Shown here piece after piece: positions 45,416 to 57,356 of a stretch of DNA of 64,000 nucleotides (positions are counted from its first letter, which is position 1; each line of letters opens with the position of its first letter). A program made the translations under genes and the position numbers. The stretch is from NCBI GenBank assembly GCA_028023455.1, contig JAQFVV010006215.1, positions 7,053,230-7,117,229 on the forward strand, written 5' to 3'. The stretch comes from Epiperipatus broadwayi (taxonomy: Eukaryota; Onychophora; Udeonychophora; Euonychophora; Peripatidae). The notes beneath the pieces are model-generated. The model was not told the DNA's origin. It saw only the letters and a program-made list of their open reading frames with translations, and did not search any database.

Positions 45416-47498
45416 TGTAACGGACCAATTAACGTAATGTAGTGACTCTACCTACTGTTATTGCCCAAATATGTAACGGACCGAATACTATAAGATGGTA
45501 TATCCAGAGTCCTCACAACTTACAGGTCCTATTACGTCTCGGAGTTCAAACTCAGTGAAGAAATTTGCCTTTAACACTACTCAAGGATGGATTTAAACAG
45601 GATGGCAATAATGTGACCTTTATATAGGTCCCTAATGGCTTTTTACTCATGAATATATTAAAAATGTGTACACATGTATGATAGATGTTCTGGTGAGTGA
45701 AGTATGAATGATGCTTGATGATCTAGAGACCAGAGAAACAAAGGTTTTAACTTCAACAACAAATATTTATTAACAAATCTGGGTTAAATTTATAATATTT
45801 ATAAATTAATAAGAATATATACATGAATATAATAAAGTATTGATTTGTCTTTACTATAATATGACTAGCTGTGATTTAAATATTAAAATATCAATCAAAA
45901 TAAAAATTATAAAATTACAATGTAGAATAAAGTATCTTATTTTGAAAATCACACTATATTATTAAATGTTTAATGTTTACTTTAATTATGTCCTCTGAAT
46001 GTATATTAAAGTTATGTCTGTAGATTGCTAATTTATGCTGTATAGATAGAATTCATTCATAAGACTATTAATCATACAAACAGGAAAATGTACTCATATA
46101 TAATTATTTATTAAACATTACAAGCATAAAGCTAAACTAGTCAGGATAAAATCAAAACTATCCCAAATCCAAAATTAAACCAGACCAGCATAAAAATAAT
46201 ATTAAAACACAACCTAAGGTTTCACTGCTACAAGCAGACTTCTCAAGAAAAATTCCAACTCAAACTCTCAGTATACACTAAAAAATACAAAATATTGAAG
46301 AGCATTAAAATTAAACGAAATCTTGAACCTCTTCAAAAACAAAGGGTTAAAATTTGTAAGAGTAGCTTCAGTGTTTTTATTTAGCAGACGATGTCTTCCT
46401 TTTATTCATGCATGTTAAATGATTTTAAAATTCCAACCACTTAATAATTCCCACGACGAAATCGAACTTTTGGGATCTTGATTTTGTAGCCATTGCCTTT
46501 CCAATTCTATCTCCAAATCATTCCACGCTGATGTAGACATTAAGCATAAAATGGTTATTATACTCCATCACCATCTGATGACACTAAGAAGGCACAAAGA
46601 TCCTGCGACAATTAATTTAGCAAGATTGCATTCTTAGATTATATATATATATACGCAAATAAGTAGTTAAATATAAGTTTTTTTTCCAAAGCTTACGTTA
46701 TAATAGAATAGAATCACTGTTTACATGCAGTTTATATATATATATAAGATGCGTGATAATAGATTTTGCTTCAAAAGAAATACAATTTAGTATTTTAAAA
46801 TTCTATTTCATTATTAGTTTGTTTTGTTTTTTTTTTAAAAAAAAACATTTTATAATAATTATATTTTTGTATTGATAAGCAAATATAAATCTCTCAGAAT
46901 TTATTCTAAAGAACGAAAGTTCATAACTTAAATAATGCCTCTTTTCTTTTTAAAATATTTTTCACTTTACCAAATAAATGCAATTCAAGATATTGACAGT
47001 TTTCTTTTAAAACGAAATAGAATCATGATAATCAATATAATAATAATTAAAAATATTCTTATTCTAAAGCTTTACTTTAACGATATTCCATTTTTAACAA
47101 AAATCAACAAACTAAACTGTTGCTTAGTTTTTTTCAAGTTCCAAAATCAACAAATGTTTGCTTTTTTTTTTTACTCTTTTAAACAAAAGAAACTTGTTTG
47201 CTAGCATCTTTTAACATTAGATTACTATTATGTCTGTCACATCATGATTAAAACTATTAAATATACAATATATAAATGTGTATGTATAGATGTTCTATTT
47301 CACATTTATTCTAACAAAACAACATATAAATTCATTCCTTTATGAATGTATAACTATGTATGTATATATATGTTTGTGTTTCTCCAAATATCCTAAAATT
47401 ATGTTTTAAAAGTTGATTGCCTTTCTAATCTTTATACTTGTCATTCCAAAACATCAGTTACTTATTTTTTTTTTATAAGGATTGGGCATCACCTTACA
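45416..47498 (-). repeat. 3' LTR of the second Gypsy-type element
   Basis: It is 2083 bp and starts, on the plus strand, TGTAACGGACC and ends CACCTTACA. It differs from the right LTR by point changes and by a unique insert at about 46113-46250. The divergence between the LTRs suggests an old insertion. Confidence 0.88.
46113..46250 (-). ncRNA. Hammerhead-like core in an insert within the left LTR
   Basis: This stretch is missing from the right LTR. On the minus strand it reads TTGAGAAG-T, CTGC-TTGTA-GCAG, T, GAAACC, TTA, GGTT. That gives a 4-bp stem II and a neat 3-bp stem III (ACC/GGU, loop UUA) with U next. The first box is degenerate (CTTGAGAAG for CUGANGA). It is probably the end of yet another Penelope-like family. 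Confidence 0.5.
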
Positions 47499-47512
47499 TT
47501 TCCCCCATCCTT
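47499..47512 (-). promoter_or_regulatory. Polypurine tract
   Basis: The minus strand reads AAGGATGGGGGAAA immediately before the TGTAAGG start of the 3' LTR. This is where plus-strand DNA synthesis is primed in LTR retrotransposons. A related run, GGATGGGG, also occurs at the right edge of block A (5981-5989) and of its second copy (51587-51598). Confidence 0.75.
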
Positions 47513-48144
47513 AGAAGGTTAAAATTTAGACTATTGTCAAAATTTTAGCACATGAACAAAGGTTTGAATGGTTATCGCGTTGGATAATTTTATTCTTTTT
47601 AAATAAGGGAGAGTTCTAATGCTTTTTTACTTATTTTAATTTGCTCATTAATATACATTTACTTTTTTTTATGACTCATTTTTGTTAGATTCCTGTCCCT
47701 ATCTCTTTCATCTTAACATTGAACTACTGTTATCATTAACATTGCTCCTACTATCTTTAACAGAATTACTGACTATATGATGGTTGAATATCCTGAATTC
47801 GACTGGTTAAATGTTTCTGTTCCAGAAGGCATGTATTTGAGTTCATCAGCCTATATCCTGCTCCCTGGGAGTCTTATTGGATTTTTATAAGGACTGAACG
47901 AAATATGGGATGCCCACCACATTGTATTGGTCAATTCCCACATCTCAGCCGATTCTAAGATACCTCAATGAAATGCTTCCTCATTAACTTGAGTATATTC
48001 TCATCACATCTACCTACTCTAGCCGTGTTTACTCACATACAATGCTATCTTTCTCATTACAATATACTTGCATATACACATTTATATTTTTTTATTATAA
48101 ACTACTGTTTCATTTACATTAGTCATATTCATTTATTCATGGGC
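47513..48144. other. Internal 3' region of the second Gypsy-type element
   Basis: Between the integrase stop and the polypurine tract. No reading frame is convincing; it is probably 3' untranslated sequence. Confidence 0.5.
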
Positions 48145-48690
48145 AACTGAGATTCTGCATTTGGCAGTTCTTCTTGACAACCAATGTATAGCTTCAATAT
48201 CCGAGCATTATAACTTTCTTTTATTTCTCCCTCAATGATTAACCAAAATGCATTTGGGTCAGCTTGTTTCACAATAGCATATGGTCCAGCATATTGTTGA
48301 CAAAATTAATGATAAACATTATCCATCGATTTACTTGGGTGATGTGTTTTCACAAAAACCTTGTCCCCAATCTTAAAGTGTTGTCTACTTTTCCTCTTAT
48401 TCTTATTCCTAATATTAGCTTTATCAATTAATTGTTGGCGAGTCATTTGAAATTTTGTTTCTAAGTCATATTGATGGCATTCAATTGGCGGCTGGTATTT
48501 TACAAATAAAGAAGGAAAATGTAGTTGAATTTGTGTGAAACCAGTAGATTAATTTACGCGGCTGGTATTTTACAAATAAAGAAGGAAAATGTAGTTGAAT
48601 TTGTGTGAAACCAGTAGATTAATTTACACCCCAATTAATATAATTCACTACACATTCCGTTTGCTTCACCCACCCCCTATTATTTATATG
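48145..48690 (-). pseudogene. Gypsy integrase C-terminal remnant
   Basis: On the minus strand: STGFTQIQLHF, the conserved TGF motif near the end of the core; then KFQMTRQQLIDKANIRNKNK; HFKIGDKVFVKTHHPSKSMD; a single stop; CQQYAGPYAIVKQADPNAFW; and NARILKLY before the stop near 48143. GD-V--K and GPY--V are the hallmarks of the C-terminal SH3-like domain that helps bind DNA. The HHCC finger and the DDE residues are missing upstream, where block A' begins. A 70-bp tandem duplication breaks the frame near the TGF motif. Confidence 0.85.
48488..48627. repeat. 70-bp tandem duplication inside the integrase remnant
   Basis: Units 48488-48557 and 48558-48627 are identical. They duplicate the TGFTQIQLHF codons, and since 70 is not a multiple of three the duplication also shifts the frame. 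Perfect identity indicates a late event, after the element had died. Confidence 0.9.
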
Positions 48691-48717
48691 ATTTAATGGT
48701 CAAAAGTAAAATTTAAT

Positions 48718-51603
48718 GTAACATCAGTGTGTGTGCATAAATATATATGTAAAATTGAAAGGAAAAGTAGAAATAAACACAGAATAAATTTTTGTAAATA
48801 TTTTTCTATATTTTCTAAAACAAAATCATAATATGTAAAGGGTTAAATAATAACTCTGATTTAAAATAAAAATTGTTTTATAAATTAAACTTTTAAAAGG
48901 TCTGATAAAAAACATAATTTGTAATTCTGATTTTGAAATTTAAATATAAGCTTGTTTTTTTGATAATTTTGAAAAAAATGTCTATTTTTGAAATCTTTAA
49001 TTAATTTGTAAATTTTTATTGTCTAAATGAAAACATGTATATCTTTTCAAAAGGCTTATCACACCTTTGGTCAAATTCCAAAGATTAAAGTAAAAACATG
49101 TACATGTTTTAAAGGGATTAGGGAGCTAAAAATAAAAACTCTGTTTTTAATCAAAGTGTTGTTAACACCTCAGATGAGTTTTTAAAAAGACTGATTAAAA
49201 AAATATCAGTTAGTCTGGTTAGTGATTTTTGAAGAGAACAGGTCAGCTGCAGAGTTGTTTACAATATTTTGTTGCAACTTGATGAAGGGCAGCAGTTGGT
49301 TTTAGCTGACCATATAGTTGGCAGAACATTAGATTGGGGAGCTGCTACTATTTTCCTTCACAGGAGTTTTGGTTTTGAAGCTGGGTCACTTCTAAATCAA
49401 TAGCCAAAAAAAGAGGACAAAATAGCTAGCAGAGTTATATAAAGCTCCTATGAAGATCTAAGGACAGTCCAGTAGCTGCCTTATAGTTTACTGCAGTTTT
49501 GATTCATGAAGCCAGGGTCACTTCAAATGCATCAACTAGCTGCTTAAATATGTTCTAGAAGACAACTTGACAAATGCTTGGACTACAAAAGTAAGCTCAT
49601 GGTATGCCATCTAATTACTTGGATACTTTTTCCTGATTATGACAGTCACTAAAAACCAAACTCATCAAGAAAAATCTTCCAGTTTGCTGAAGAATTAATT
49701 AAACATATACTGCGACAGATAAAGGCAGAGAAATACGCATAACGTATATACAGCTGGTGGTGAGTAGCGTTATATATGATAAGGAAGTTTTAAACAATTT
49801 CCTCAGTAAAATGACATTTTTATAACTGATAGAAATATATAAAACGATATTAGTTTAAAATCGTTTATTAAAGAAAAAAAAACTGTTTAAAGTTATATTT
49901 ATAATTTAGAGAGAAAAAAAACTACAAAGAAAGTTATAATTAATAATCAAGAAAAAGATTTCCAAAAATCTTTTAGACTAGGAAAAAGAAAGACATTTTA
50001 AATCAATTAACTGTCAAAAATTTGATAGTACTTGTTTCAAGAAAAAGACTATTCAGCAAAGAGAATAAAATTGCGAGAATAATCTGTAATAATTTTATTG
50101 TCATAAATACTAATGTTATGAGATAAATTAATATATCGCACGTCTGTGCAAATTAGATATATATTTGCGTTTCAGTAAACCTACTATGTAAATGTATTTC
50201 ATTTAACTGAAACTTTAATCATTTATTATATTTATATATAATTTAAGATTTGGATAATTATTTTGCAGCAAGTCAAATAGGTTATTTCACGCACGCACAC
50301 ACATGTATATGTGCGTATGTTATCAATTATAACACATGTGTAAATTTTAATCATTTTTTTTTGTTGTTATTGAATGTCAATTGAAACAGATTGATTGTAT
50401 ATTATAAATCGCGCGTCTGTGCGTATATATGTAAACTATAGTAATAATATGAATTGTAAATTGTAATTACTTAAATCAATGTAATAATTTGAATTTTTTT
50501 ATAGTAATTTTGTCAGTCACAAATATAATTTTTTTATATTGTATTATAATCAAAATCAGAAAATTCACGCACATATGTGTGCGTATATATGTCAAATGTA
50601 TTGTAAATAACAATGCGTGTCTTATAGACACTTATGTGTAAAATTTTAATCATTTTTCTAAATTAAATGTTAATTCAAACATGTTTATTTTGTATCAAGC
50701 CACATGCCTGTGTGCTGAATGGGTTTAAATAAACCTAATTTATTAATCATGTAACTCAATGTATACTTTTCATAATCAGAACCCTTATAAGACCTTATTC
50801 ATTTTTTTTTTGTTATTAATAAACTTATATTTAATTGTTAAAAATTGTATTCCATCATCTCGTGTTCACATACAGTAATAGAGCCCATGTTCTCTGAACT
50901 AGATTTCGGACATGGATAAATGGGGATGTGTTTAGTGCTTTGGGCATCCAGAGATGATCATCATCATCCTGGTTGGCGCAAAAGAGGATACTCTTTAAAG
51001 CCCATGCACTATCTTTTATTTTACTTTAGTCTTATTAAAAGTTAAGTTTATAGTTGGCCAGTACATTAATAGTACTTTAGTGGCCAGAGCATTGATGATG
51101 ATCAGCATGCTTTAAATGTCCCAGCATTATTGTTCTATTTCTGATTATTGTGTATTTTAATGGATGGGCACTAAACTGGTGCATCCAAGTTATGTTTATA
51201 TAATTGCCCAAGCTGGCAAAGGCTCAATAGTTAGTCTGGTCTACAGAAGGCCCATTTTCAATCCAGTCACAAGGTTGACTGTTGATTTATATATTTTATT
51301 GTACTAATTTGTTTATTCCCATCAATGATGATGATGGATGGTTATTTCTCTCTAGTATTTACTTATACTGATATTTACTTTATAATGCTGGTTGATAATA
51401 ATTATGCTTTAGTTGCTCTTATGAGTTAGCTTTTGATCTCTCAATGTTCTCAGAGATTCTCTAATCTCATGCTCTCATATCTTTAAATATTTACTTATAG
51501 ATATTTTTGTAAAATATTGATATTTCATTTTGAATGGACTGGGAGTGATGGATGATTTTGCCATCATCCAGATTCATTTACTTTCTACCCCCCATCCCAT
51601 TAA
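48718..51603 (-). mobile_element. LTR-like block A', second copy of block A
   Basis: It begins TGTAACA at 48718 and is colinear with 2088-5995. It lacks the 4.6-5.0 kb duplication but has its own degenerate internal repeats with CGCACGT/GCGTATATATG words at 50130, 50290, 50400 and 50565. It separates gag (right) from the integrase end (left), filling the space where protease, RT and most of integrase should be. It is either a solo LTR of another family that landed there together with a deletion, or a 3' LTR left by recombination. Confidence 0.6.
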
Positions 51604-51639
51604 AATATATACTCAAATAATATTATGTATAGAGTTCAA

Positions 51640-53300
51640 TTATTAAGAAAGTCCATTTTTATGTTCCAGGGTCACAATCATGAAGTCTGTCCCTTAATTT
51701 GTGCCTTTCTCTTTTTAAGGACTTTCATTCATTTTCCTAATAAATGTAAACAGACCTTCATAAGTGTTGCAAAGCTTGTGGAACTTGGGACCTTTCTGTT
51801 TCTTTGCAGGGAATATGGTTGTCTCTAGTATCATCTGGCAACTTTCCATGACTTGGTCATCTTCCTGATTATGAATTGACTTCTTGTGCCATAATATTCA
51901 CTTAAGATGAACATATCCATCGACTTCATTTGTTCCTCCAAAGTTAGCTTTGGTGACAGGACAGTTTTCTTCAGTGGAAAGCCTTTGAGCATATACTAAC
52001 CTTTCTTGGATTCTGCTACTATTTTCATAGACCTTGTATTCAGAGCAAACTTTAAGTTCTGAACATTGGATGCTCGCACTAACTTGCATTGCTTGGTCAC
52101 ATATCTTACGCATTCTCGTACTCTTCATGGGCAGAGTTGAACTAGCATCACTCCAACATGTTTTTGGGATCGTTCCTCCCAACTTAAAATTGATGGAATG
52201 ATTTTTTATTCTGTCTTCAGGAACTTGATGAGTCCAACTAACAGAAGACTCATGTTCAAGAGAAGTTTCTGCAGTAAAAGAATGCTTAGTACTTCGATTG
52301 GATTCAAAAATGAAACCAGGTATGTTCTTTATATCATTAATATCACTGCTCATACTATCTATCCTACTATTAATCTCATCAGTTTTAGCTTCTGTACTAT
52401 CTATATTCTCCTTTATACACTCCATCTTTGTTTCCAAATTACTATTTATTTTGCTCTCCAAATCATCAATATCAGTTTTGGTTGCCATAGTAGCCTTCAT
52501 ATCCTCTATCTTAGTGGATTCCTGGGCTTGGTGAACCTCCTTAATATTATTCTAACTTTGAGTGGTAATACTTGCCGTAAACCAAGTGAATCGCTGTTGA
52601 CAGTGTGTTCCTTATGTCTATCTCTATTCTCATCTCTTCTACATCTCGCTTCAATTCCATATTACTGTTATGCATTTTATTCATCTCTGAAGATAACTGC
52701 TTCATGTCTGTGGAAAATTTCATTTCAATGCCACTAATTCTCAACCCTCTCATCCAATTTGTCAATATCTTTCTTTAGATCTTCTTTTAAACCACATATT
52801 TTTTTTCAATTCAGTTTCTATTTTGTCAATATCAGCCTTGGTTGCCATATCATCCATCTGATCTCTCATATCTATCCATCTGACCACTCATGTTGCTTTA
52901 ATCAACTTGACTATATCTATCTGACCACTCATGTTGCTTATATCAACCTTGGTTGCCATGACATCCATCCGACTACTCATGTTGCTCATATCAGCCTTGA
53001 CTATCTATCTGACTACTCATGCTACCTATCTGATCCAATAATATTTGGAACATCTGCATCATGGCTCCCTTATCTTTTGCAGCCTGTGTTAGTCCAATTC
53101 TAGGTGATTGAGCAGACTGTTCATTTGAATCTCCTTGAATTTGAGATATCATTTGCCTTTCCTCTTGCATTGACAAAGAATGCTTAGCTCCAACCATTGA
53201 CCCCCCAGGTACATGTACATCTACAGACCCTTCTTGTTCCACATCAGGATTACCCTCAACTTCATTGCCATTAATATCCTGTCACTTTACATTTATTTCT
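51640..53300 (-). pseudogene. Gag of the second Gypsy-type element
   Basis: The minus strand encodes, in order, a Gly/Ser-rich start (VPGGSMVGAKHSLSMQEERQ), a helical stretch MMQMFQILLDQIGSMSSQID, degenerate repeats, KFSTDMKQLSSEMNKMHNSN, and MATKTDIDDLESKINSNLE with following heptads (INSRIDSMSSDINDIKN). The globular part TCWSDASSTLPMKSTRMRKI follows, then a tail. The coiled coil is long and should drive assembly of the particle. No CCHC knuckle is visible. Stops and two frame changes interrupt it, and I see no convincing ATG at the start. Confidence 0.75.
52860..53040 (-). repeat. Degenerate repeats within the gag coiled coil
   Basis: The phrase ctgac-actcatgttgct recurs about four times at roughly 50-60 base spacing, encoding SNMSGQMD-like segments on the minus strand. 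Expansion and contraction of such units would change the length of the coiled coil. Confidence 0.75.
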
Positions 53301-53829
53301 TTATTCATTCTTGTTAAATATCTCCCACTTCTAAGCAACATACAAAATACACTAATATTTTTCATTGGAATATTTACTCTATGAATGCAAAGTTATTTCT
53401 TTTCTATATAATACTCTATAACATGTCATAGGTTCTCCTACCAACTTGTGTCATCTCATGTGAATATTTTGGTTACCTTGAGTATTTTATACCTCATTGG
53501 TATTAATGTCGGATTTATATATTTTGCCCTTTATCTGCCTCACTTGCCTACTCTTATTAGATTCTTGATCATCTACTTAGTTTTGATCTCTATTTATCAA
53601 TTCATACCTTTACTCGAAATTATTTAGACTTATTATCAATTAAGTTAACTATACCTTTAAGTTGCCACACCATTTAATCCATAGGGTTATATAATATATA
53701 GTCTATTAAACGACTGACTAAAATATGATGTATCAGGTTATACTGAAATTATGGACAATTTCTCATAAATTCAATTTATATCACACTAAAAATATATGGT
53801 AAAATATGATAGACTTAACTCTTTAAAGC

Positions 53830-54258
53830 TCAAGACATTGTGTACCAAAATGTAATAGACATAACTATTAACATGTTGTGAACCTAAGTATTCGAGCCTA
53901 CCACATTGCTCCCAAAAATGTAACAGACAATAAACTAGAATGAATTCAATAATTGGCTAATACAAATGTGATGTGATACTCAACTTACATTAAGTCTACA
54001 TGTGCTGGTGCACCCATTATACAGGCCTCACTATTGATGGTACCAAAAATGTAACAAGACTGCAATCTGGACATGTGGTATCATCAACTAATCGAGCTTA
54101 CCATATTACAGCCAAAAATGTAACAGTACGTAATCTGTACATGTGGCAAATCTAAATATTCGTGCCCAAAACGTTGCACGCCAAAATATGTAATGGACCG
54201 AAGTCTGTACATATGACGAACCTAAGTATTCATGCCTACCACATTGCACGCCATAATA
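53830..54258. repeat. Degenerate tandem repeats next to the 5' LTR
   Basis: About five units of roughly 70-110 bp share the phrases caaaa-tgtaa, acc-aa-tctgtacatgt-g, gaacctaagtattc-tgcctacca and cattgca. The last unit runs straight into the LTR start TGTAATGGACCGAA, which is itself a version of the repeat word. A primer-binding site could not be recognised here, perhaps because the array has replaced it. Confidence 0.75.
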
Positions 54259-56453
54259 TGTAATGGACCGAATAACGTAATGTAGTGACTCTACCTAATG
54301 TTCTTGCCCAAATATGTAACAGACCGAATAATATAAGATAGTATATCCAGAGTCCTCACAACTTGACTATTTTGTCTCGGAGTTCAAACTTGGTGAAGAA
54401 ATTTGCCTTTAACTCTACTCTAGGATGGATTTAAACAGGATGGCAATAATGTGACCTTTATTTAGGTCCCTAATGGCTTTTTACTAATGAATATATTAAA
54501 AATGTGTATACATGTATGATAGATATTCTGGTGAGTGAAGTATAAATGATGGTTGATAATCTAGAGACCAGAGAAACAAAGATTTTAACTTCAACAACAA
54601 ATATTTATTAACAAATCTGGGTTAAATTTATAATATTTATAACTTAATAAGAATATATACATAAATATAATAAAGTATTGATTTGTCTTTACTATCATAT
54701 GACTAGCTGTGATTTAAATATTAAAATATCAATCAAAATAAAAATTATAAAATTACAATGTAGATCTATTATTTTGAAAGTCACACTATATTATTAAATG
54801 TTTAATGTTTACTTTGATTATGTCCTCTGAATGTATATTAAAGTTGTGTCTATGGATTGTTAATTTATGTTTTATAGATAGAATTCATTCATAAGACAAT
54901 CATTACAAACAGGAAAATGTATTCATATATAATTATTTATTAGTAAGTCTTTAATATTTAATTTTATATATTAAATGTCTAATTAAGTGTATATGTTTAA
55001 AATCTTACCTTTTGTCTTTTAAGTCAATGTCCAATCTAATGCATCCAATTATATTAAGACTTTATTTATGAACATATAAAATTTATATAAGTATACTTTG
55101 AGTTGTGTATTTATATTTCTCTCCTATAAAAATTTAAGCTAATTGGGTTTTTTTCATTTTATGATTTAGAGAGAGAAAAAATGTTTTCTACAAATGAGTA
55201 AAAGGTGAGAAAAATTGCAACTCAAACTCTCAGTATACACTAAAAAAAAATAAAAATACAAAATATTGAAGAGCATCAAAATTAAAATCTTGAACCTCTT
55301 CAAAAACAAAGGGTTAAAATTTGTAAGAGTAGCTTCAGTGTTTTTATTTAGCAGACGATGTCTTCCTTTTATTCATGCATGTTAAATGATTTTAAAATTC
55401 CAACCACTTAATAATTCCCACGACGAAATCAAACTTTTGGGCTCTTGATTTTGTAGCCATTGCCTTTCCAATTCTATCTCCAAATCATTCCACGCTGATG
55501 TAGACATTAAGCATACCAATGGTTATTATACTCCATCACCATCTGATGACACTAAGAAGGCACAAAGATGCTGCAACAATTAATTTAACAAGATTGCATT
55601 CTTAGATTATATATATATACGCAAATAAGTAGTTAAATATAAGTTTTTTTTCCCAAAGCTTACGTTATAATAGAAATAGAAACACTGTTTACATGCAGAT
55701 AATAGATTTTGCTCAAAAGAAATACAATTTAGTATTTTAAAATTCTATTTCATTATTAGTTTGTTTGTTTGTTTTTTAAAAAAAAAACATTTTACAATAA
55801 TTATATTTTTGTATTGATAAGCAAATATAAATCTCTCAGAATTTATTCTAAAGAACAAAAGTTCATAACTTAAATAATATCTCTTTTCTTTTTAAAATAT
55901 TTTGCACTTTACCAAATAAATGCAATTCAAGATATTAACAGTTTTCTTTTAAAACGAAATAGAATCATGATAATTAATATAATAATAATAATTATTAACA
56001 ATATTCGTATTCTAAAGCTTTACTTTAACAGTATTCTATTTTTAACAAAAATCAACATACTAAACTGTTACTTAGTTTTTTTCATGTTCCAAAATCAACA
56101 AATGTTTCCCTTTTTTTTTTACACTTTTAAACAAAAGAAACTTGGTTGGTAGCATCTTTTAACATTAGATTACTATTTTGTCTGTCACGTCATGATTAAA
56201 ACTATTAAATATACAATGTATAAATGTGTATGTATAGGTGTTCTATTTCACATTTATTCTAACAAAACAACATATAAATTTATTCCTTTATGAATGTATA
56301 GCTATGTATATATATATATATGTGTATGTGTGTCTCCAAATATCCTTAAATTATGTTTTAAAAGTTGGCTGCCTATGTTATCTTTATACTTGTCATTCCA
56401 AAACATCAGTTACTTATTATTATTTTTTTATAAGGATAGGGCATCACCTTACA
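54259..56453 (-). repeat. 5' LTR of the second Gypsy-type element
   Basis: It is 2195 bp, TGTAATGGACC to CACCTTACA on the plus strand. It carries a unique segment at about 54955-55215 where the left LTR has its own different insert, so the two LTRs have had separate histories since insertion. Confidence 0.88.
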
Positions 56454-56640
56454 GTATAAATTATATAAAGATTTATTTACTATTGCAGTTAAGTGTAATA
56501 TCCCTTTTATATATACAAACACATGCACAGACTTCTATATATATTAATACACACACAGATTTCCTAACTTAAAAATTTACTTCAAAATTCAATATAAAAA
56601 TCAAGCATCATTAGTCTTTATATTATATTTATTTATATAG

Positions 56641-56889
56641 AGATATAGTCAAGATGTCATAATAATTGGCCAAACAGTTCATTTGCTGCATAAGAAACTG
56701 AATTCTTTACATCAGCAGCTCCAGATTTTACTTTTCAAGGAAAAAGAATATCAAGAAAAAAATGATAGTTTACAGATATGGCTTTATAAAAAGCCAGACT
56801 TGAAACGGATTAGAATATATCGTTCAAATATTCGTAGTCTCAAATCCAAACTCAGGCATAAATTAGCTGACAAAAAAGATCTTGAAGAG
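56641..56889 (+). CDS. Host-gene exon d, coiled coil
   Basis: TTTATATAG precedes and GTAAGT follows. The 83 codons are open and phase 0 at both ends, as in the other three exons. They encode a leucine-rich heptad helix (HLLHKKLNSLHQQLQILLFK) and a basic segment (WLYKKPDLKRIRIYR, LKSKLRHKLADKKDLEE). An alternative acceptor, ATATAG at 56647, would break the frame. The intron before it is about 14 kb and contains the whole second Gypsy-type element. The protein is not one I recognise; further exons probably lie beyond the window. Confidence 0.75.
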
Positions 56890-57356
56890 GTAAGTTGTTT
56901 TTTAATTAATAAATTTATTTTTATAATAAATCAATCATATATATATATAAATATATATTTTACTAAAATTCAAGAAATAATTAAATTGTTGAATATTTTT
57001 TAATAGATTTTTTTTAATTTGCAAAAGATAATGTATAAAATATGTTTAAAGTTTGAATGCAGTATATAAAAATTTTGATTTAGTAGTTATTGTTTAAAAA
57101 ACTCAATTTTTTTAATCAGCCAGTGGTAGAAAAAAAAATTATTAACTTTTTGTTTGAATAGTTATCGATTTGAGAATGTAAGCCAATTTAATTATCTTGG
57201 TAACTTTTTAAATAGAAAGATGAATTTAGATATTGAAGTGCAATAGGTTAAAAAATAGAGTATTTTATCACAGGGAAATAAATAACTGCAACTAAATTAA
57301 TTATATATATAGCTGTTATTACGATAAAATCCTTACCAATGGTCAAATTATATATT
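56890..57356. other. Start of downstream intron, no feature seen
   Basis: AT-rich sequence after the GTAAGT donor of exon d. Confidence 0.6.

Larger units (their letters stand above)
45416..56453 (-). mobile_element. Second Gypsy-type LTR element with target-site duplication
   Basis: LTRs at 45416-47498 and 54259-56453 are direct repeats with TGTAA...TTACA ends, flanked by a 4-bp direct repeat GTAT (45412-45415 and 56454-56457). A polypurine tract abuts the left LTR, so transcription ran on the minus strand. Gag lies next to the right LTR and integrase next to the left one, the correct order. Most of pol is absent; a 2.9 kb LTR-like block sits in its place. Confidence 0.85.

Noticed and set aside
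52198-53103. Plus-strand frames of 78-179 residues rich in Ile/Leu/Ser
   Set aside because: Antisense shadows of the coiled-coil gag on the minus strand.
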